Below are positions 1-11,808 of a stretch of 64,000 bases of DNA, piece by piece (positions within the stretch are counted from its first letter, which is position 1; every line of letters starts with the position of its first letter). Made by a program: the position numbers and the translations under genes. Source of the stretch: Clarkia xantiana subsp. parviflora (taxonomy: Eukaryota; Streptophyta; Magnoliopsida; Myrtales; Onagraceae); the NCBI GenBank assembly GCA_036873135.1, contig JAPTYO010000059.1, positions 12,517,066 through 12,581,065 on the forward strand, in the 5' to 3' direction. The notes beneath the pieces are model-generated. The model saw only the letters and a program-made list of their open reading frames with translations, was not told the DNA's origin and made no database searches.

Positions 1-241
1 GCGTTTATATCATTATATGAGCCCGTACTGTCCACCTCATCTTTGGCAATGTGGTCACTTGCACCCTGTACTATGCTCTATATCAACTTACACACCAAAT
101 ATTCTTAACCTGTTGCAACTGTTAGTGTCTACCTAAATAAGCACATTTAAATCCTTGTTTTATCGATGAATTCAATTTTTAATTAATTTTTTTAAAAAAA
201 ATTCGAAATTAATACTAGTACTTACCATGAGGATTGAGGAC

Positions 242-527
242 TAGGGCTGGCAATTCGTGCGGGTCGTACGTGTTCGTGTCGTGTTATCTTCGTGTCGTGT
301 TTAGGGGGTCAGCCCAAACCCAGCCCAAATACGGCCCAACATGAAAAATCAGCATGAAAAATCTAGAATAAAATGAATAAAAAACCAAATATAAAAATTT
401 TTAGACTAAAATTTTAAAATTATCGTGCTATCGTGTCGTGCCGTGTCATCAATATCAAACCCAAATCCGTAATTTTCGTGTCGTGTTCGTGTCGGCCCAT
501 CGTGCCGGGCCCAAATTGTCGGCCCTA
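242..527. mobile_element. hAT-type MITE with 8-bp TSD
   Basis: A 286-bp element starts TAGGGCTGGCAATTCGTG and ends GTCGGCCCTA. It is flanked by a perfect 8-bp direct repeat, TTGAGGAC, at 234-241 and 528-535. An 8-bp duplication with TAGGG-type ends is the hallmark of hAT transposons. The interior is rich in CGTGTCGTG-like short repeats and has no credible coding potential, so it is non-autonomous. The ends and TSD are read directly; the superfamily assignment is inference from them. Confidence 0.85.
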
Positions 528-535
528 TTGAGGAC

Positions 536-2214
536 ACCAAGTGGTGAAAGGTTTGGACTTTACTTCTCCCGAGAATACCACATATGCAATTTTGAAGGGC
601 ATTATTGCAATTTTTCAAACTTTGGGAAAATAATAATAATAACACACGTCTTGAAAGTTAAAAAAGATTCCTTATCTCTAAGTTTCCTACTCATTGATGG
701 GAAGTTGCGTGTTCGTATCTCACGATAGATCTAATAAAAAATGTAATGCACATCATAGATTTGGATTAAAATACATTTACGGGTTTGGATCAAGCACGAC
801 CAAGGCTTTACATAAAAAAACTAAGGTGGATAATTAATTGTTATTATATAAGCTATGACAGAAAATATAAATTTTTAAAAAAACAAATCAAATTATTTGA
901 TGAATTTAGCATGCGAACTGGGCCTGGGGCAAACATTGTTACGTGCCGTAAAAGCAATGATCAATATACCAGTTGAATATAAATAAAATGGCTCATCTGT
1001 TCTTCAAGGGGCACTATCGTTTTTCTATAAAGATAACTTATTTATCTATTAATATATATATATAATATATGTATATAAATATAAAATAAAGGAACACGTC
1101 TAAGAATCTTTCTTGCCCAAAAGATACGATTATAGTTTGAAAAAAAAAGGCAAAAATAAACAAATAATTAGTTGATGAATTAATTATATTATCTCCAATT
1201 TCTCCATGTTGGAATCTTAAGATACACCAACTATGGAGACTCGATATTCCAATTTGGTGGCCTCATTTGTTGCCGTAAAGCACGATGAACATTGACTGAC
1301 TATAAAACCGGATTATTATGGACGATGGCCTTTTCCCATTAACAAAATATAACTTAACTTTCGTGACCTTTTTTGACTTTATGGTGATAATTTAAAATGT
1401 GGTGTATATAATAATGGAAAAAAAAAAAAATCGTTTATCGGGTAAGCAACTTGACTACCATATATATATATAAATAAGATGAAGAAGAAATTATATGTAT
1501 TTAATTTAATTGATTTATTCCCACTCCCGTTTTCACACTACACTTAAAAAAATAAAAAATAAAACCTACACTACACACATGATATCTATACTATATATAC
1601 TTATCAAGTTATCAGTTATTGCTATTTTTATGAGACTTGCTCTAGTGTTTTACATTGAGGTGAAAAGGTCGAAATATATTATATTAAATCTCATAGATTG
1701 TTATCTCCTACTTTGTAAATTCGAAGTTAGTACCTACGAGTTACGACATATATAGTTAATGATATTGTTATTGTTACATGCAGATAGATGGCCACATCAA
1801 TATTTATTGATAAATTAATGTTTTCCACTTGAGTAAAAATAGATAGAAAAACTACAAACGTAAATAATAAGTTTACAAAATCATAATTATAAAAATCATA
1901 GATTTGGCCAAAAAAAAAACCATAGAAGATAAATATGATGAAAACTGAAAATAATTTATGATTATTATTGATTTATTATAACAAAGTAATGATCTATCAC
2001 TAAGAAGTAACTTAATCTAGTTTCAGTTTTGATCGTGATTTATAATATTCAAGTCATTAATTCACGTGTTGTGTAAATGAGAATTTATACTATAATATTT
2101 ATTAAATTTAATTCAATGTTGAAATTTGTTTATAAATTAACATTTATATTAAAATAATTTATAAGTTTTTTTTATTAAAGTACATATATTAAGAACATAT
2201 GATATTAGAGCATA
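536..2214. other. AT-rich intergenic DNA, no gene seen
   Basis: Both strands contain only short open frames of low complexity. I found no recognisable protein domain, splice-linked exon series or RNA gene. Poly-A and AT runs occur throughout. Confidence 0.6.
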
Positions 2215-2217
2215 TCC

Positions 2218-2623
2218 ACAGTGGTATTATGTAAATATTACGTAAACGTGGGTTCTACATGTTTATTTAAGTAAAGCAAAAAAAACTTTCTACGGTTTTA
2301 CATAGCATTCCTTAAAGATGGTACCCACACGTAAATTTATATTTTTACATAAAGCATTCCTTAAATATAAGGAATGCACTATGTATTACGTAAACAAATT
2401 TTAATTATAAATTAATTCATTTTATAATTAATGTTAATATCTTATTGGTGGTTGTTGAAAAATTTAATAATAAAATATATTTAAGGAATATGTTTAGGTA
2501 ATACAATTGCAGAGCAAATATTTTTTACGCGTGTCTGAACTTTACGTAGTACTTAAAGTGTACATAAATGTCTACGTGGAAACTTTAAATAATACGATTT
2601 ATGTAAAACCATTGTGGATACTC
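2218..2623. mobile_element. Tourist-like (PIF/Harbinger) MITE, copy 1
   Basis: A 406-bp element begins GAGCATATCCACAGTGG and ends CCATTGTGGATACTC, forming terminal inverted repeats. It is flanked by the 3-bp TSD TTA (2215-2217 and 2624-2626). A clear relative lies at 47817-48212, sharing internal stretches such as GTAAACGTGGGT and CTTATTGGTGGTTGTTG. TTA duplications point to PIF/Harbinger-type MITEs. Confidence 0.82.
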
Positions 2624-2866
2624 TTATATATCATTAGAAAGTTCTTCAAGTCTACTTTCACATGGAGAGAACAATTCCTAAACTCATGCATTATATAAAA
2701 AGTTATGATTATTTAATTACATACATATATAAATAAGTTAAAAATATATATTATTAAATAAAATGAATATATATATATATATTATTAAATAAATTAGCTA
2801 TGTTTAATGACGTCACATTTGTCTTTTAAAATTTTGAATTACAAGTTTTACCATATGGTAGAATAT

Positions 2867-2881
<15 letters not shown>

Positions 2882-2909
<28 letters not shown>
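2882..2909. repeat. (TA)n microsatellite
   Basis: An uninterrupted TA dinucleotide run follows a poly-A tract. Confidence 0.9.
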
Positions 2910-3059
2910 GCTAAGAAGCTCTATAACTAATTGTAAGCCTAAAAATAAATGATTTTGGCACGTGTAATCATTTGACTTAATGAATCATTGCAATTTCATT
3001 TAATTCAAGAGATACCACAATGCTAGTTGAACGTTGAATCTTTCTACTATACTATGCCC

Positions 3060-3283
3060 CAAAAACACCATCATTGTGACACTTTTTTTTTTTTTTTTTT
3101 TAATTGTCTTAAAGATGAATCTCATAGGGAAATTGATACTATTAATAGTATAATACAAATATGAGGTATAGTTAAAAAAAAATCATACTTTTAAAGTTTT
3201 ATCTATGTTACAATTAAGTTCACTCCACCTTTGCAGTAAAAAAATCAAAAGCACGGTGCTTCACAAGCATGGTAGAAAAGTCC
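3060..3283. mobile_element. ~245-bp MITE (GGATTTTTCTACCATGCT family), diverged copy
   Basis: The right end, GCATGGTAGAAAAGTCC, and the internal stretches (GGGAAATTGATACTATTAATAG, ACTTTTAAAGTTTTA, TTACAATTAAGT) match the copies at 28375-28619, 29002-29247, 30177-30437 and 46261-46497. The left end is degraded around a long T run, so that boundary is approximate. Confidence 0.65.
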
Positions 3284-4343
3284 TTGAACGTTTGCTGATT
3301 CGAAAAGTCCTTGATACATTTGTTTCCATTAAATTGGAAAAAAAAATAACCATGTGTTGATTGAGCATCAATTGAAAATATTTTGCTACAATTCTTTCTT
3401 AACGAATCTATCATGGTATGTATCAAAAGTCCAATTAGCCAGATTTTAAAAACAAATTCCAGGTAACGATTTGCAACCAGGTCAAAGTTGATATAGCAAG
3501 TTTGTTATTACACTTCAAAAGAAACAAGTATAATGATGATGTACCAAATTTTTTATTCCAGCGTACTGTCATAAGGGCTCCTATCAGGAGGTCACCTGTA
3601 AAATTCTTACTCCACACCTAAAATAATCTCCATTTGCATCGGGTCAGAGCAGGGACGAAGCCATAAATTATGTTCATGGACAAGAAGTAGTTTAAATAAA
3701 TTTAATGGGGGTAAATGTAAGATTTTAAAGGTCAATTTCACAATGATTACGAACTTTAAGATACAAATTACATATCACAAAAAATTAAGGGGGGGCAATT
3801 CATCCCCTTGTGACTTTATACCTGTTCGTAAGGGATAAATTGTTTACTATGAATATTTTTCATTCGAAACCGAAACTAATTAGTTAAGGATTAAATCGGG
3901 GAACGGTTACAAAATAAAACAATGGTTGAACCGGATATTCCGAGCTAAAACTGAACCGGTAAAGAAAAAGATCTGGGTGGGTTACGGATACGGACTTACT
4001 ACGGTCAGCCGCGGGATAGGAGGAGGATACGCGACGATCCGAGTGGGACATGTGAAACGATGTCTCTCCGCAACAGAATCTTCGTCGTTTCTTTCTCTCT
4101 CTACAGAATTTTATGGAAAAATAAATAAATTTGATTTGATTATTTTGATCCCTAACTAAGCAAAAGCACGCACTTCTTCTCTATTTAACCGATCCCACAC
4201 TCTTTCTTCACCCCTCTCCCTCTCTCTCTCGTCTTCTTTCTGTTCACCTCACCTAATCCTCTCCCCCGAGATTCGATTCAACAAAGCCCTTCCTCTTAGG
4301 ATTCGTGACGGACGGTGGCTCTGATTGGATCTGAACGGAGCAC
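3284..4343. other. Intergenic and upstream region of the HHO gene
   Basis: The stretch 3645-3840 has the look of an old MITE, with CAGGGACGAAGCC near one end and a diverged inverted counterpart ending near CCTGTTCG; I could not find a TSD. A pyrimidine-rich tract (CTCTCCCTCTCTCTCTCG, about 4214-4231) precedes the HHO start codon and probably lies in its 5' UTR, as is common in plant genes. Nothing else coding was recognised. Confidence 0.45.
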
Positions 4344-6374
4344 ATGGGTTCCCTTCCGCCGCCTGAGCTCAGCTTGGACGTCCGGCCGGCCTTTGTCCCC
4401 AAGACAATCGGCGATTTCCTCCGTGAGGTGGCGGCCATCTCCGATCCCTCCCGCCGCTCCTCCAGGCTCGAGGATCTTGTCAACAGTCTGGAAGGGGAGA
4501 TGAAGAAGATCGACGCATTTAAACGCGAGTTGCCTCTCAGCATGCTCCTACTGCACGACGGTTCGTATATATAGCTAGCTTCTCCGTTTTTTGTTCAGTT
4601 GCTTGCTTGGTTTGGGTTAGCTACCTGTTTATTTATGACATACTTTCCTTCTGAGGAACTCCGATCTTCCATTGAACCTGAATTCTGATAAACTGATTTT
4701 CTGCGCAATTTCACTCTTGTACGGCACGCGTGATTTGGTTAGCTCACATGATTTCGCTCAGTGCACTCTTCTAGTCCTTCTGGCGTGCTAATCTTTCGTC
4801 GATTTTGGTAGATTAGCTAGAATTTAGAAATTTCAATCCATATCTTCACAGGTGATCTTTTCGTCGGTTTCTGCTTTTCATGTTATTTTTTTAGAGATCT
4901 GAGGTGCTTGTTTTGTTGTTACAGCAATTATAACGTTGAAGTTGGAGTTAGTGCAATGTACTGCACCGAGTACACAGCCTGTACTTGCAGAGTTGATGCC
5001 ACTGACGAAAGGCATTGATGAGATTGAAAAGGAAGGGCATGAAGATAAAGAGGGAGGTGCCAAAGACAAGATGAATTGGAAGAGTTGTCTTCAGCTCTGG
5101 ACATCTAGTTATAACAATTCCTCTGCAGTTCAACCTGTCGATCCGAAACAAGATTTGAAAGCTCAAACGAAGGTTAGCTAGCTACCTTTTTGTTTGAAAA
5201 ATCTTGAATTGCCTGATTAAGGTGAATCTTCTTCAGATTTTCTGAATCTGACTGTGAATTCTGCTGAGCAGGGACTTAAATTTTCCAATGATCAATCTGA
5301 AGCCGAGGATGTACCCGTAAAAACATGTAGTAGTAGTAGGAACGGTGTGAATAACTTTATGCCATTGAGAGGTTTCTCTCCTTCAGTCTTTCCTAGGAAG
5401 GAAGATAAAATTGAACTTCCAGTTCATGGCCTTTCACTTCTCACAGCAGGCAGCAAGGTTGCAAAGGAACAACCTCTCTCTGGTGACGTGAAAAACGATT
5501 GCAGCAGATCAATTTTTCACAACATGAGATCTTCGCAGCAGCAATCTTCAAGGAAACAGAGACGGTGCTGGTCGCCTGAGTTGCATCGGCGATTTGTCAA
5601 TGCCTTGCAGCAACTTGGTGGCTCCCAAGGTTGGTCACATAACATCCCACTATATAATGAGTTGAATTAGGATTACATTATTTGGTTTTATGATCTTGTT
5701 ACACTGTTGATCTTAGTGAAGAGAAATGAATTGGAAGTTTGAATCAAGAAAAAGATGTAAAATATAGTATAGAATCTGAATTCTAAGCTTTGTTCGGTTA
5801 TAATTTGAAGTTATGTATCTGATTCCTGCAGTTGCTACCCCTAAGCAGATCAGAGAACTCATGCAGGTTGATGGCCTGACAAACGACGAAGTGAAGAGCC
5901 ATTTACAGGTTAGTACTGGATCTCCATTTTCCTGATCCAATTCTGCAATCACAAATATGGTCATGACCCATTTCTGTTAAATTTTGAACTTGAGCCATAA
6001 ATTGAATTGTTAAGATTATTTGGTATTGATAACTGAATATGGGGATTGTTCTTGACCATTTCCAGAAATATAGACTTCACACTCGGAAATACCCGTCTTC
6101 ATCATCATCCCCAATAAACGATTCAAAATCATCATCACTAGCATTGGGAGGTTTATGGTCCTCATCTCAAAATAAAACCGATAGTACCTCGAAAGAGAAT
6201 GATTCGTCAGGATCCCCTGAAGGACCTCTGCAACTGTGTACTACTACTACCACTGTGAGTGCAGGGGCTGCTTCGGCCACTGGAGGTGAAAGCATGGAAG
6301 ACGATGAAGATACAAAATCCGAGAGCTATAGCTGGAAAAATCAAATCCACAGACCGCGTAAAGTCGGTGTATAG
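4344..6374 (+). CDS. NIGT1/HHO-type G2-like (GARP) transcription repressor
   Basis: Five exons join in frame: 4344-4560, 4925-5172, 5272-5629, 5832-5908 and 6066-6374, all with GT-AG junctions, giving 402 residues. The N-terminus (about 1-85) carries the conserved helical region of the HRS1/HHO family, with ELSLDVRP and [10 protein letters not shown] visible. A single MYB-like GARP domain spans about 250-308, from [14 protein letters not shown] through [11 protein letters not shown] to [12 protein letters not shown], and is split across exons 3-5. The rest is Ser- and Asp-rich. Family knowledge: NIGT1/HHO proteins are nuclear repressors induced by nitrate and linked to phosphate status, which bind GAATC-type sites. 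The family assignment is firm; which HHO paralogue it is cannot be settled here. The start codon is the first ATG of the conserved N-terminal block. Confidence 0.95.
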
Positions 6375-7772
6375 TGTAGTTTCTTTGCGGCAACTCTTGT
6401 GCAGATACAGTATCATACAAGGAAGAGTTAATATATATATATATCAAATAACTTATATCAATACATGATCAAGATAAGAGTGGAGGAGGCTACGGCCTCT
6501 AACGGCGGCTACGAAATTTTGCAGGATTAGTTTGCTTTAATTATGTGTTTTGGATCTGAGGGAGTATGTGTTTGGACTTGAAGAATGGTTTTATGAGAAA
6601 TATGACGATGAGATTAGAAAAATAAAGTTACTCTATTTTGTTCATCTTTACGTTTTTTACGTCATTTTTAGATAACAACGGAAAATAATTGTTTTGCCGA
6701 TCTGAAAGTGGAAATGAACCAATCATAGTTATTGTCTTTATTATGGTAAGATTGGTCGGTCTCATAGATCATCTACCATTCCGTCCCGTTCTTTTTTGTC
6801 ACTCCACGACAATCGCTTTCGAAGTTGTGCAGATAAGAATATTCTCTGTCAGCTATCTAAATAAATAAAATGCTGATTTTTTTTTGGGTAAATAATAAAA
6901 TGCTGATAGATTAGATGAATTTAAGTTAATTCTAATTCTAATATTCTAAAGGTGAAACTTTATTGGCACTGTCATCACATGGCATAACGAACATTTATCA
7001 GTTTTATTAAAAAGATATTTAAAAAATCCAAGTTATCTATCATTATTTTATTTTCTATTATATTAATATATTTGTTTCTTACAATAATTTAATATAATCT
7101 AACTTTTTCTATACTACTATATAATTAAAAAAAAAATTATGTGAAAGAATTATTATATTATATACTTCTAAATTATATTATTATAGGAAATCAATAATAA
7201 CATCTCTATGCTCTTTTAATAACAATTATAACAAATTTCGCTTAGATAAAATTTTGTGAGTCTAATGACTTGATTAATATACTATTGGGAATGACAAGAG
7301 TTTGGTTAACAACTAGAGCCGCTTCTTTTGAAAAAAAAAAAAAAACTCAATAACCCGTTCATATTTAAGAACAAAAAAAATCCATCTACTTATAATCTTG
7401 TTTTGAAAGCTGAAGGGTAGGAAAATTGTCCTTCGCCTATTTAAAAAGAATCTTTTTATAGTAAGTTATTACTATTTAATAAGAAACTCAGTGGACAAAA
7501 TATATTTTTCAACATTTAATTATTATTTATATCATTATCATTGATACTTATTTTCTTGGTACGAAGGGAAGGCGATATTATTATTGCATAAATAGTAGTA
7601 TCCAACTCATCAACAATTTTTTAACATGGCAGATCTAGTATTATTTTCCATTTCCAACATGGCGAATCAACTTGGCAAAAAAAAAAACATGGCGAATCAA
7701 CTTGGCCAAAAAAAAAAAACATGGCGAATCTATATACTGCGTGCTTCCAAAATCAGCGAGGGGTGGTGGTGG
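6375..7772. other. 3' flank of HHO gene and intergenic DNA
   Basis: The first ~250 bp after the stop are presumably 3' UTR. The remainder is AT-rich with no recognised gene. A short repeated block (ATGGCGAATCAACTTGGC) occurs two to three times near 7659-7735, just before the next MITE. Confidence 0.5.
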
Positions 7773-7775
7773 TTA

Positions 7776-8940
7776 GAGCACTTCCAATGGGCAAATATGT
7801 TAGGACATTTTGCCTTGGGCAAATATGTTAGGACATTTTGCCTATATGGAAGAGAGAGTGAAGGACATTTTATGTCTTACCACTAATTGTCCTTACATAA
7901 ACATTTTCTCTTTCCTCTAAGTTGTCCTAAGGACATTTGTGTTTTCAAGATAAAAAATTAATTTATTTATTTTTAATAACAATAAAAAATAACTTACAAA
8001 TTTAATAATAAAAATGATGGTAACATTTGTAATATTAAATTGTTATATATTATATACCTAGTGGCCTATTTACCTTGGAGCATGCATTACAAGGCTTGCC
8101 ATGCAAATGCACCGTGGATTATGCATGGCAGGAACATGCAATGATGCGGGGCGAGTCGGGGCGGGTTTCCGAAGCCCCGGACCGGCCCCGCGGGTCGGCC
8201 TGGCGGACCCGGACCCGGAAAATTGTTCATCCCGGGGCGGGGCAAAAATCTCGCGGGGCCCCGACTCGCCCCGCCGTGTGAATAATTTTTTTTTCATTTA
8301 TCAATATTAAATACAATTTTTTTTTGCCAAAATATTACATTGTATATAAATTCAAACCATAAATCTAACACAAATCAAATACAAACAACAAACACATCAA
8401 ATTAATCACAAAATACAAATTCAAATCCAAACACCAAATCCAAATTAACTAATCCTAATAATCTAAATATACATCTATTTATAATTTAGTCCATGTTATT
8501 TATATGGGTACTATATTAACCATATTTGTGATTTAAATTTTAAATTGAATTTGTATATGGTAAATATATAATTTAGGGTTTAAATTGCTAATAATATATT
8601 ATGTACCACTAATAGGTGACCCGCGGGTCGACCCGCCCCGCGAACTGTGTGGGGCGGGTACGGGGCAAGCGATACCCGCACCGACCCGCCCCGTTGACAA
8701 CCCTAATTTGTATGTATGATAGTATAATTAGTTAATTAAAAAATTATAAGTAAAAATATTTTATTTATTTATATCATATAAAAATCATATAAATCCAAAA
8801 TGGCTTATCTAATGTGTCCAAAATGACTTTTGCCCATTGTGAGTACTTTGACAAAATCTCATTATTCTCTTTCTTCGATGACATGGCGATGATGTGGCGG
8901 TAAATGTCCTTCAAAATGTCTTTTGCCACTGGAAGTGCTC
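7776..8940. mobile_element. Tourist-like MITE interrupted by a GC-rich insertion
   Basis: The ends are GAGCACTTCCAATGGGCAAA on the left and TTTTGCCACTGGAAGTGCTC on the right, a clear inverted pair. TTA flanks both sides (7773-7775 and 8941-8943). The element holds an abruptly GC-rich segment at about 8138-8704, with repeats of GGGGCGGG and ACCCGCCCCG, ending CGTTGACAACCCTA like hAT-type plant repeats. The left edge of that insertion and its TSD could not be fixed. Confidence 0.75.
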
Positions 8941-8943
8941 TTA

Positions 8944-9291
8944 GAGCACTTCAAATGGCCAAAGACATTTTGGTTGCCATTTTAAGCCACCTCACTTCCA
9001 CATCATCAATTGTCAAAAAAATATTAATTTAATTTAAAATGTCTTTACCTCTTAAAATGACAAAGACAATTTTTGTCTCAATTTTGATTATTATATAATA
9101 AAATATTAGATATTATATGGAGAGATTAAAAAACTATAACAAAATATGAATATGTCTTAAATGTCATGGACAAGTTAGAGGCAAGAGAATAAAAAAGTAC
9201 ATGGACAATTAGTGGGATGGACAATATTTGTCTTAACATCTCACTTCCACCTAAGCAAATATCTTAGCAAATTTGCCCATTGGAAGTGCTC
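8944..9291. mobile_element. Tourist-like MITE directly abutting its relative
   Basis: This begins GAGCACTTCAAATGGCC and ends GCCCATTGGAAGTGCTC. It shares the TTA at 8941-8943 with the preceding element and has TAA on its right. The ends match those of 7776-8940, so two family members sit head to tail across one target trinucleotide. Confidence 0.75.
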
Positions 9292-9294
9292 TAA

Positions 9295-9984
9295 TTATTC
9301 TAACAGTGCAGTCGTTGTGGCAGTTCCCACCTATCTGCGACAAACTTCAAGAAAAAATGATAACATCATTAAACAGCTAAATACATTCTGTGAATAGATT
9401 CTGTATTCGAATTTAACATGTTCTAATGTATAATTATTAATCATAATCGGCTTCATATGCCACTGATTTCAGATTTCTTCCAATGAATATCAGCATTTCT
9501 AGTTATTTAGGAATAAGAAATCCTAAAGTTTTGAGACCATTGCTTCCTTAAAGTAGATCATCAGGAATAACCAATCAACTTGCTCAACCTTACAATGTTG
9601 CAGAAGTGAAGAACCTTAATGATGGATTTCGATTCTATTTAAAAATTTCAACTTTACTACTAATTTACCCGAGTAATGAAATTTCGTAACTTCTACATGT
9701 CATGTACTAATTCAGCTCATTAGTAATTACCATCTCTGGAGTGATTCACTTTGGATTAGAAGCTACTAATAAGACATTTCTTTACTAACTAGAGCAATCA
9801 TTTAGGTAACAAACACTGTCACTGCATTAGGAAATCAAGTTAAGGATTCACGATCATGGTACCTTGTCTTTCATCTGAATGTTTGGCATCAAAGGTGAAG
9901 CAGTCTGCTGTAGAGCTCTCCATTTCTGTTAATGTAGACAAAGCTTGCTTTCACCCAATGCTTTGGGTTTGGGGTGCCTCATTT
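9295..9984. other. Intergenic stretch downstream of SCNM1 gene
   Basis: No coding region was recognised. The right-hand part probably includes the 3' UTR of the minus-strand SCNM1-like gene. Confidence 0.4.
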
Positions 9985-10865
9985 CTACACAAGGCACACA
10001 TTCGGATCTTCTTCATCTGAATCAAACTCGACCTGCAGATCAAAACATCATTGGTTGGCATAATCCCATCTAGAATACAGAAATCTGCAACATTTGTTTT
10101 TGACCAAAGAAATCTGTAACATTTGATTCAGCAAATAAACTCACATTTTCATCTTTGAACCATTTTCCATTGCCATCACGTTTCCACCCAGCGGAAGTAA
10201 ACCTCAGCTCCCTTTCGCGCCGCTCTCTGTAGTCCACATGATGCTGCAAAACAGTAGCACCCTCTTTCTGCACTATTTCTGTTGCAGCAAAAGAGACTAA
10301 TTGCCTTTCACTTGGTGATGGCGGTGGCTGCGCAGCACCAGATAGACCAATTACAGCACAATTTGCTCCATGAAACAGATTGCTGCTCTTTGTTTTTGAA
10401 CTACTACTAGATCTGGCACTAAGAACGTCAGAGGTAGCCTTCTTTGCTTGTTCGATCAATGGTTTAACAGAAGGCACATGAACGCCGCTCTTCTTAGAGG
10501 AGACAGTACCAGATAGAGCTAGTCTTTTACTGATCTCGTCTCTCTGAATCAACTCCCGCTCCTTCCGTTTAGCTTCAGCGGCGCTGTGGCGAGCTCCCTT
10601 GGCATGCATCTTGCAGCATCCAGTTACGATAATCAATCATAGAGATCGTGAAAGACATCCATGGAAAGAGAGAGAGATTAGAGCTTACAGATAGCATGAG
10701 AGGAGAATCGAGGACGGGATTGTTAGGGCAAACAAGGCAAGCGAACTTGCCGTTAGTGAGCTTCTTGAAAGACGATGCATCCAGGCCTTCGATGGCCAGG
10801 TCGTCGAGTCTTCTCTTCCGCTGCCGCGCTTCTCCGCCCCAGCTGTCTCCTCCGAAAACGCTCAT
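9985..10865 (-). CDS. SCNM1-like U1-type zinc-finger protein (minor spliceosome)
   Basis: Three exons on the minus strand, 10689-10865, 10145-10609 and 9985-10032, join in frame to give 229 residues, close to the ~230 of animal SCNM1. A zinc finger, CLVC then about 14 residues and H-x5-H (about residues 44-66), is followed by a basic, Ala/Lys-rich helix. The C-terminus carries the family signature SAGWKRDGNGKWFKDEN and then an acidic VEFDSDEEDP tail, which lies in the small third exon. Family knowledge: SCNM1 is a nuclear component of the U12-dependent spliceosome. TGGGCC/GGCCCA motifs upstream of the start fit a housekeeping plant promoter. The identification rests on the two conserved ends and the length. 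Confidence 0.88.
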
Positions 10866-11279
10866 CGCTCCGGCCGGTGTGGGAATACGATCAAGGTTCC
10901 ACTAATTAGGCGGCAGCACAACTGTAAATGGAATGGACCGCAACTATTGGGTTGTTTACAGGCCTATGGCCCAAATAATAAGTGACGGGCCGGGCTGGGT
11001 AGAAATGGCAATAATTCGTGCATATTTGTAAAACAAGATAAATGAATAATTACATAAAAGTTTCTATCATAGCGTGGTGCAACTTTGTAAAAGTTTCTCA
11101 TGTTACATACAATGGCAATAGGGAATTACAACATGTTTATTCAATTATTTTTTTTTTGCGAAAATGAAACATTAATTATTATTACATAAACTAGTTCAGT
11201 GGAAACAGAAACAACAAGTAAATAAAAATCAAACTACTACTGGAAGTGCATGAAAATGATAATTGGGTAATATTATTAA

Positions 11280-11799
11280 GGGTTAATAGGTCTTTTGGTC
11301 CATGATGTTTGACCATTTTTGAGTTTTGGTCCATGATGTTTTTTTTGTCTAGTTTTGGTACCATATGTTTGCATATTTTTCTAGTTTTAGTCTGATCGTT
11401 ACATTCCGTCCATTTTTTGACATGTGCAAGTCACTTAATCCACCCTAAACTTTCAATTTAGTCCATCTAATACTTTCCTAACTTTTTTTTTGTTCAATTT
11501 AGTCCCGAAGTTTCAAAATTGACCCAAATTGGACAATATGTCCAATTGAAATTTTGAAACTTCGGGACAAAATTAAACAAAAAAAAAGTTAGGAAAGTAT
11601 TAGAGGGACTAAATTGAACAAATTGAAAGTTTAGGGTGAACCACGTGACTTGCACATGTAAAAAAATGGACGGAATGTAACGGTCGGACCAAAACTAGAA
11701 AATCTGCAAACATATGGTATCAAAATTAGGGAAAAAAAAAACATCATAGATCAAAACTCAAAAGTGATCAAACATCATGGACCGAAAACCTATTAACCC
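11280..11799. mobile_element. Mutator-like MITE, family C, with 9-bp TSD
   Basis: A 520-bp near-palindromic element runs from GGGTTAATAGGTCTTTTGG to its inverted counterpart ending CCTATTAACCC. It is flanked by a perfect 9-bp TSD, TATTATTAA, at 11271-11279 and 11800-11808. A second copy occupies 51006-52932. The 9-bp duplication and long inverted repeats indicate a Mutator-like origin. The element sits one TSD away from the stop codon of the CXE gene. Confidence 0.9.
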
Positions 11800-11808
11800 T
11801 ATTATTAA

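Noticed and set aside
4878..5181. Minus-strand frames opposite HHO exon 2
   Set aside because: They overlap a well-supported exon and show no domain.
8070..8310. Arg/Pro/Gly-rich frames on both strands
   Set aside because: They derive from the GC-rich repeat GGGGCGGG nested in a MITE; no protein similarity and both strands are open for compositional reasons.
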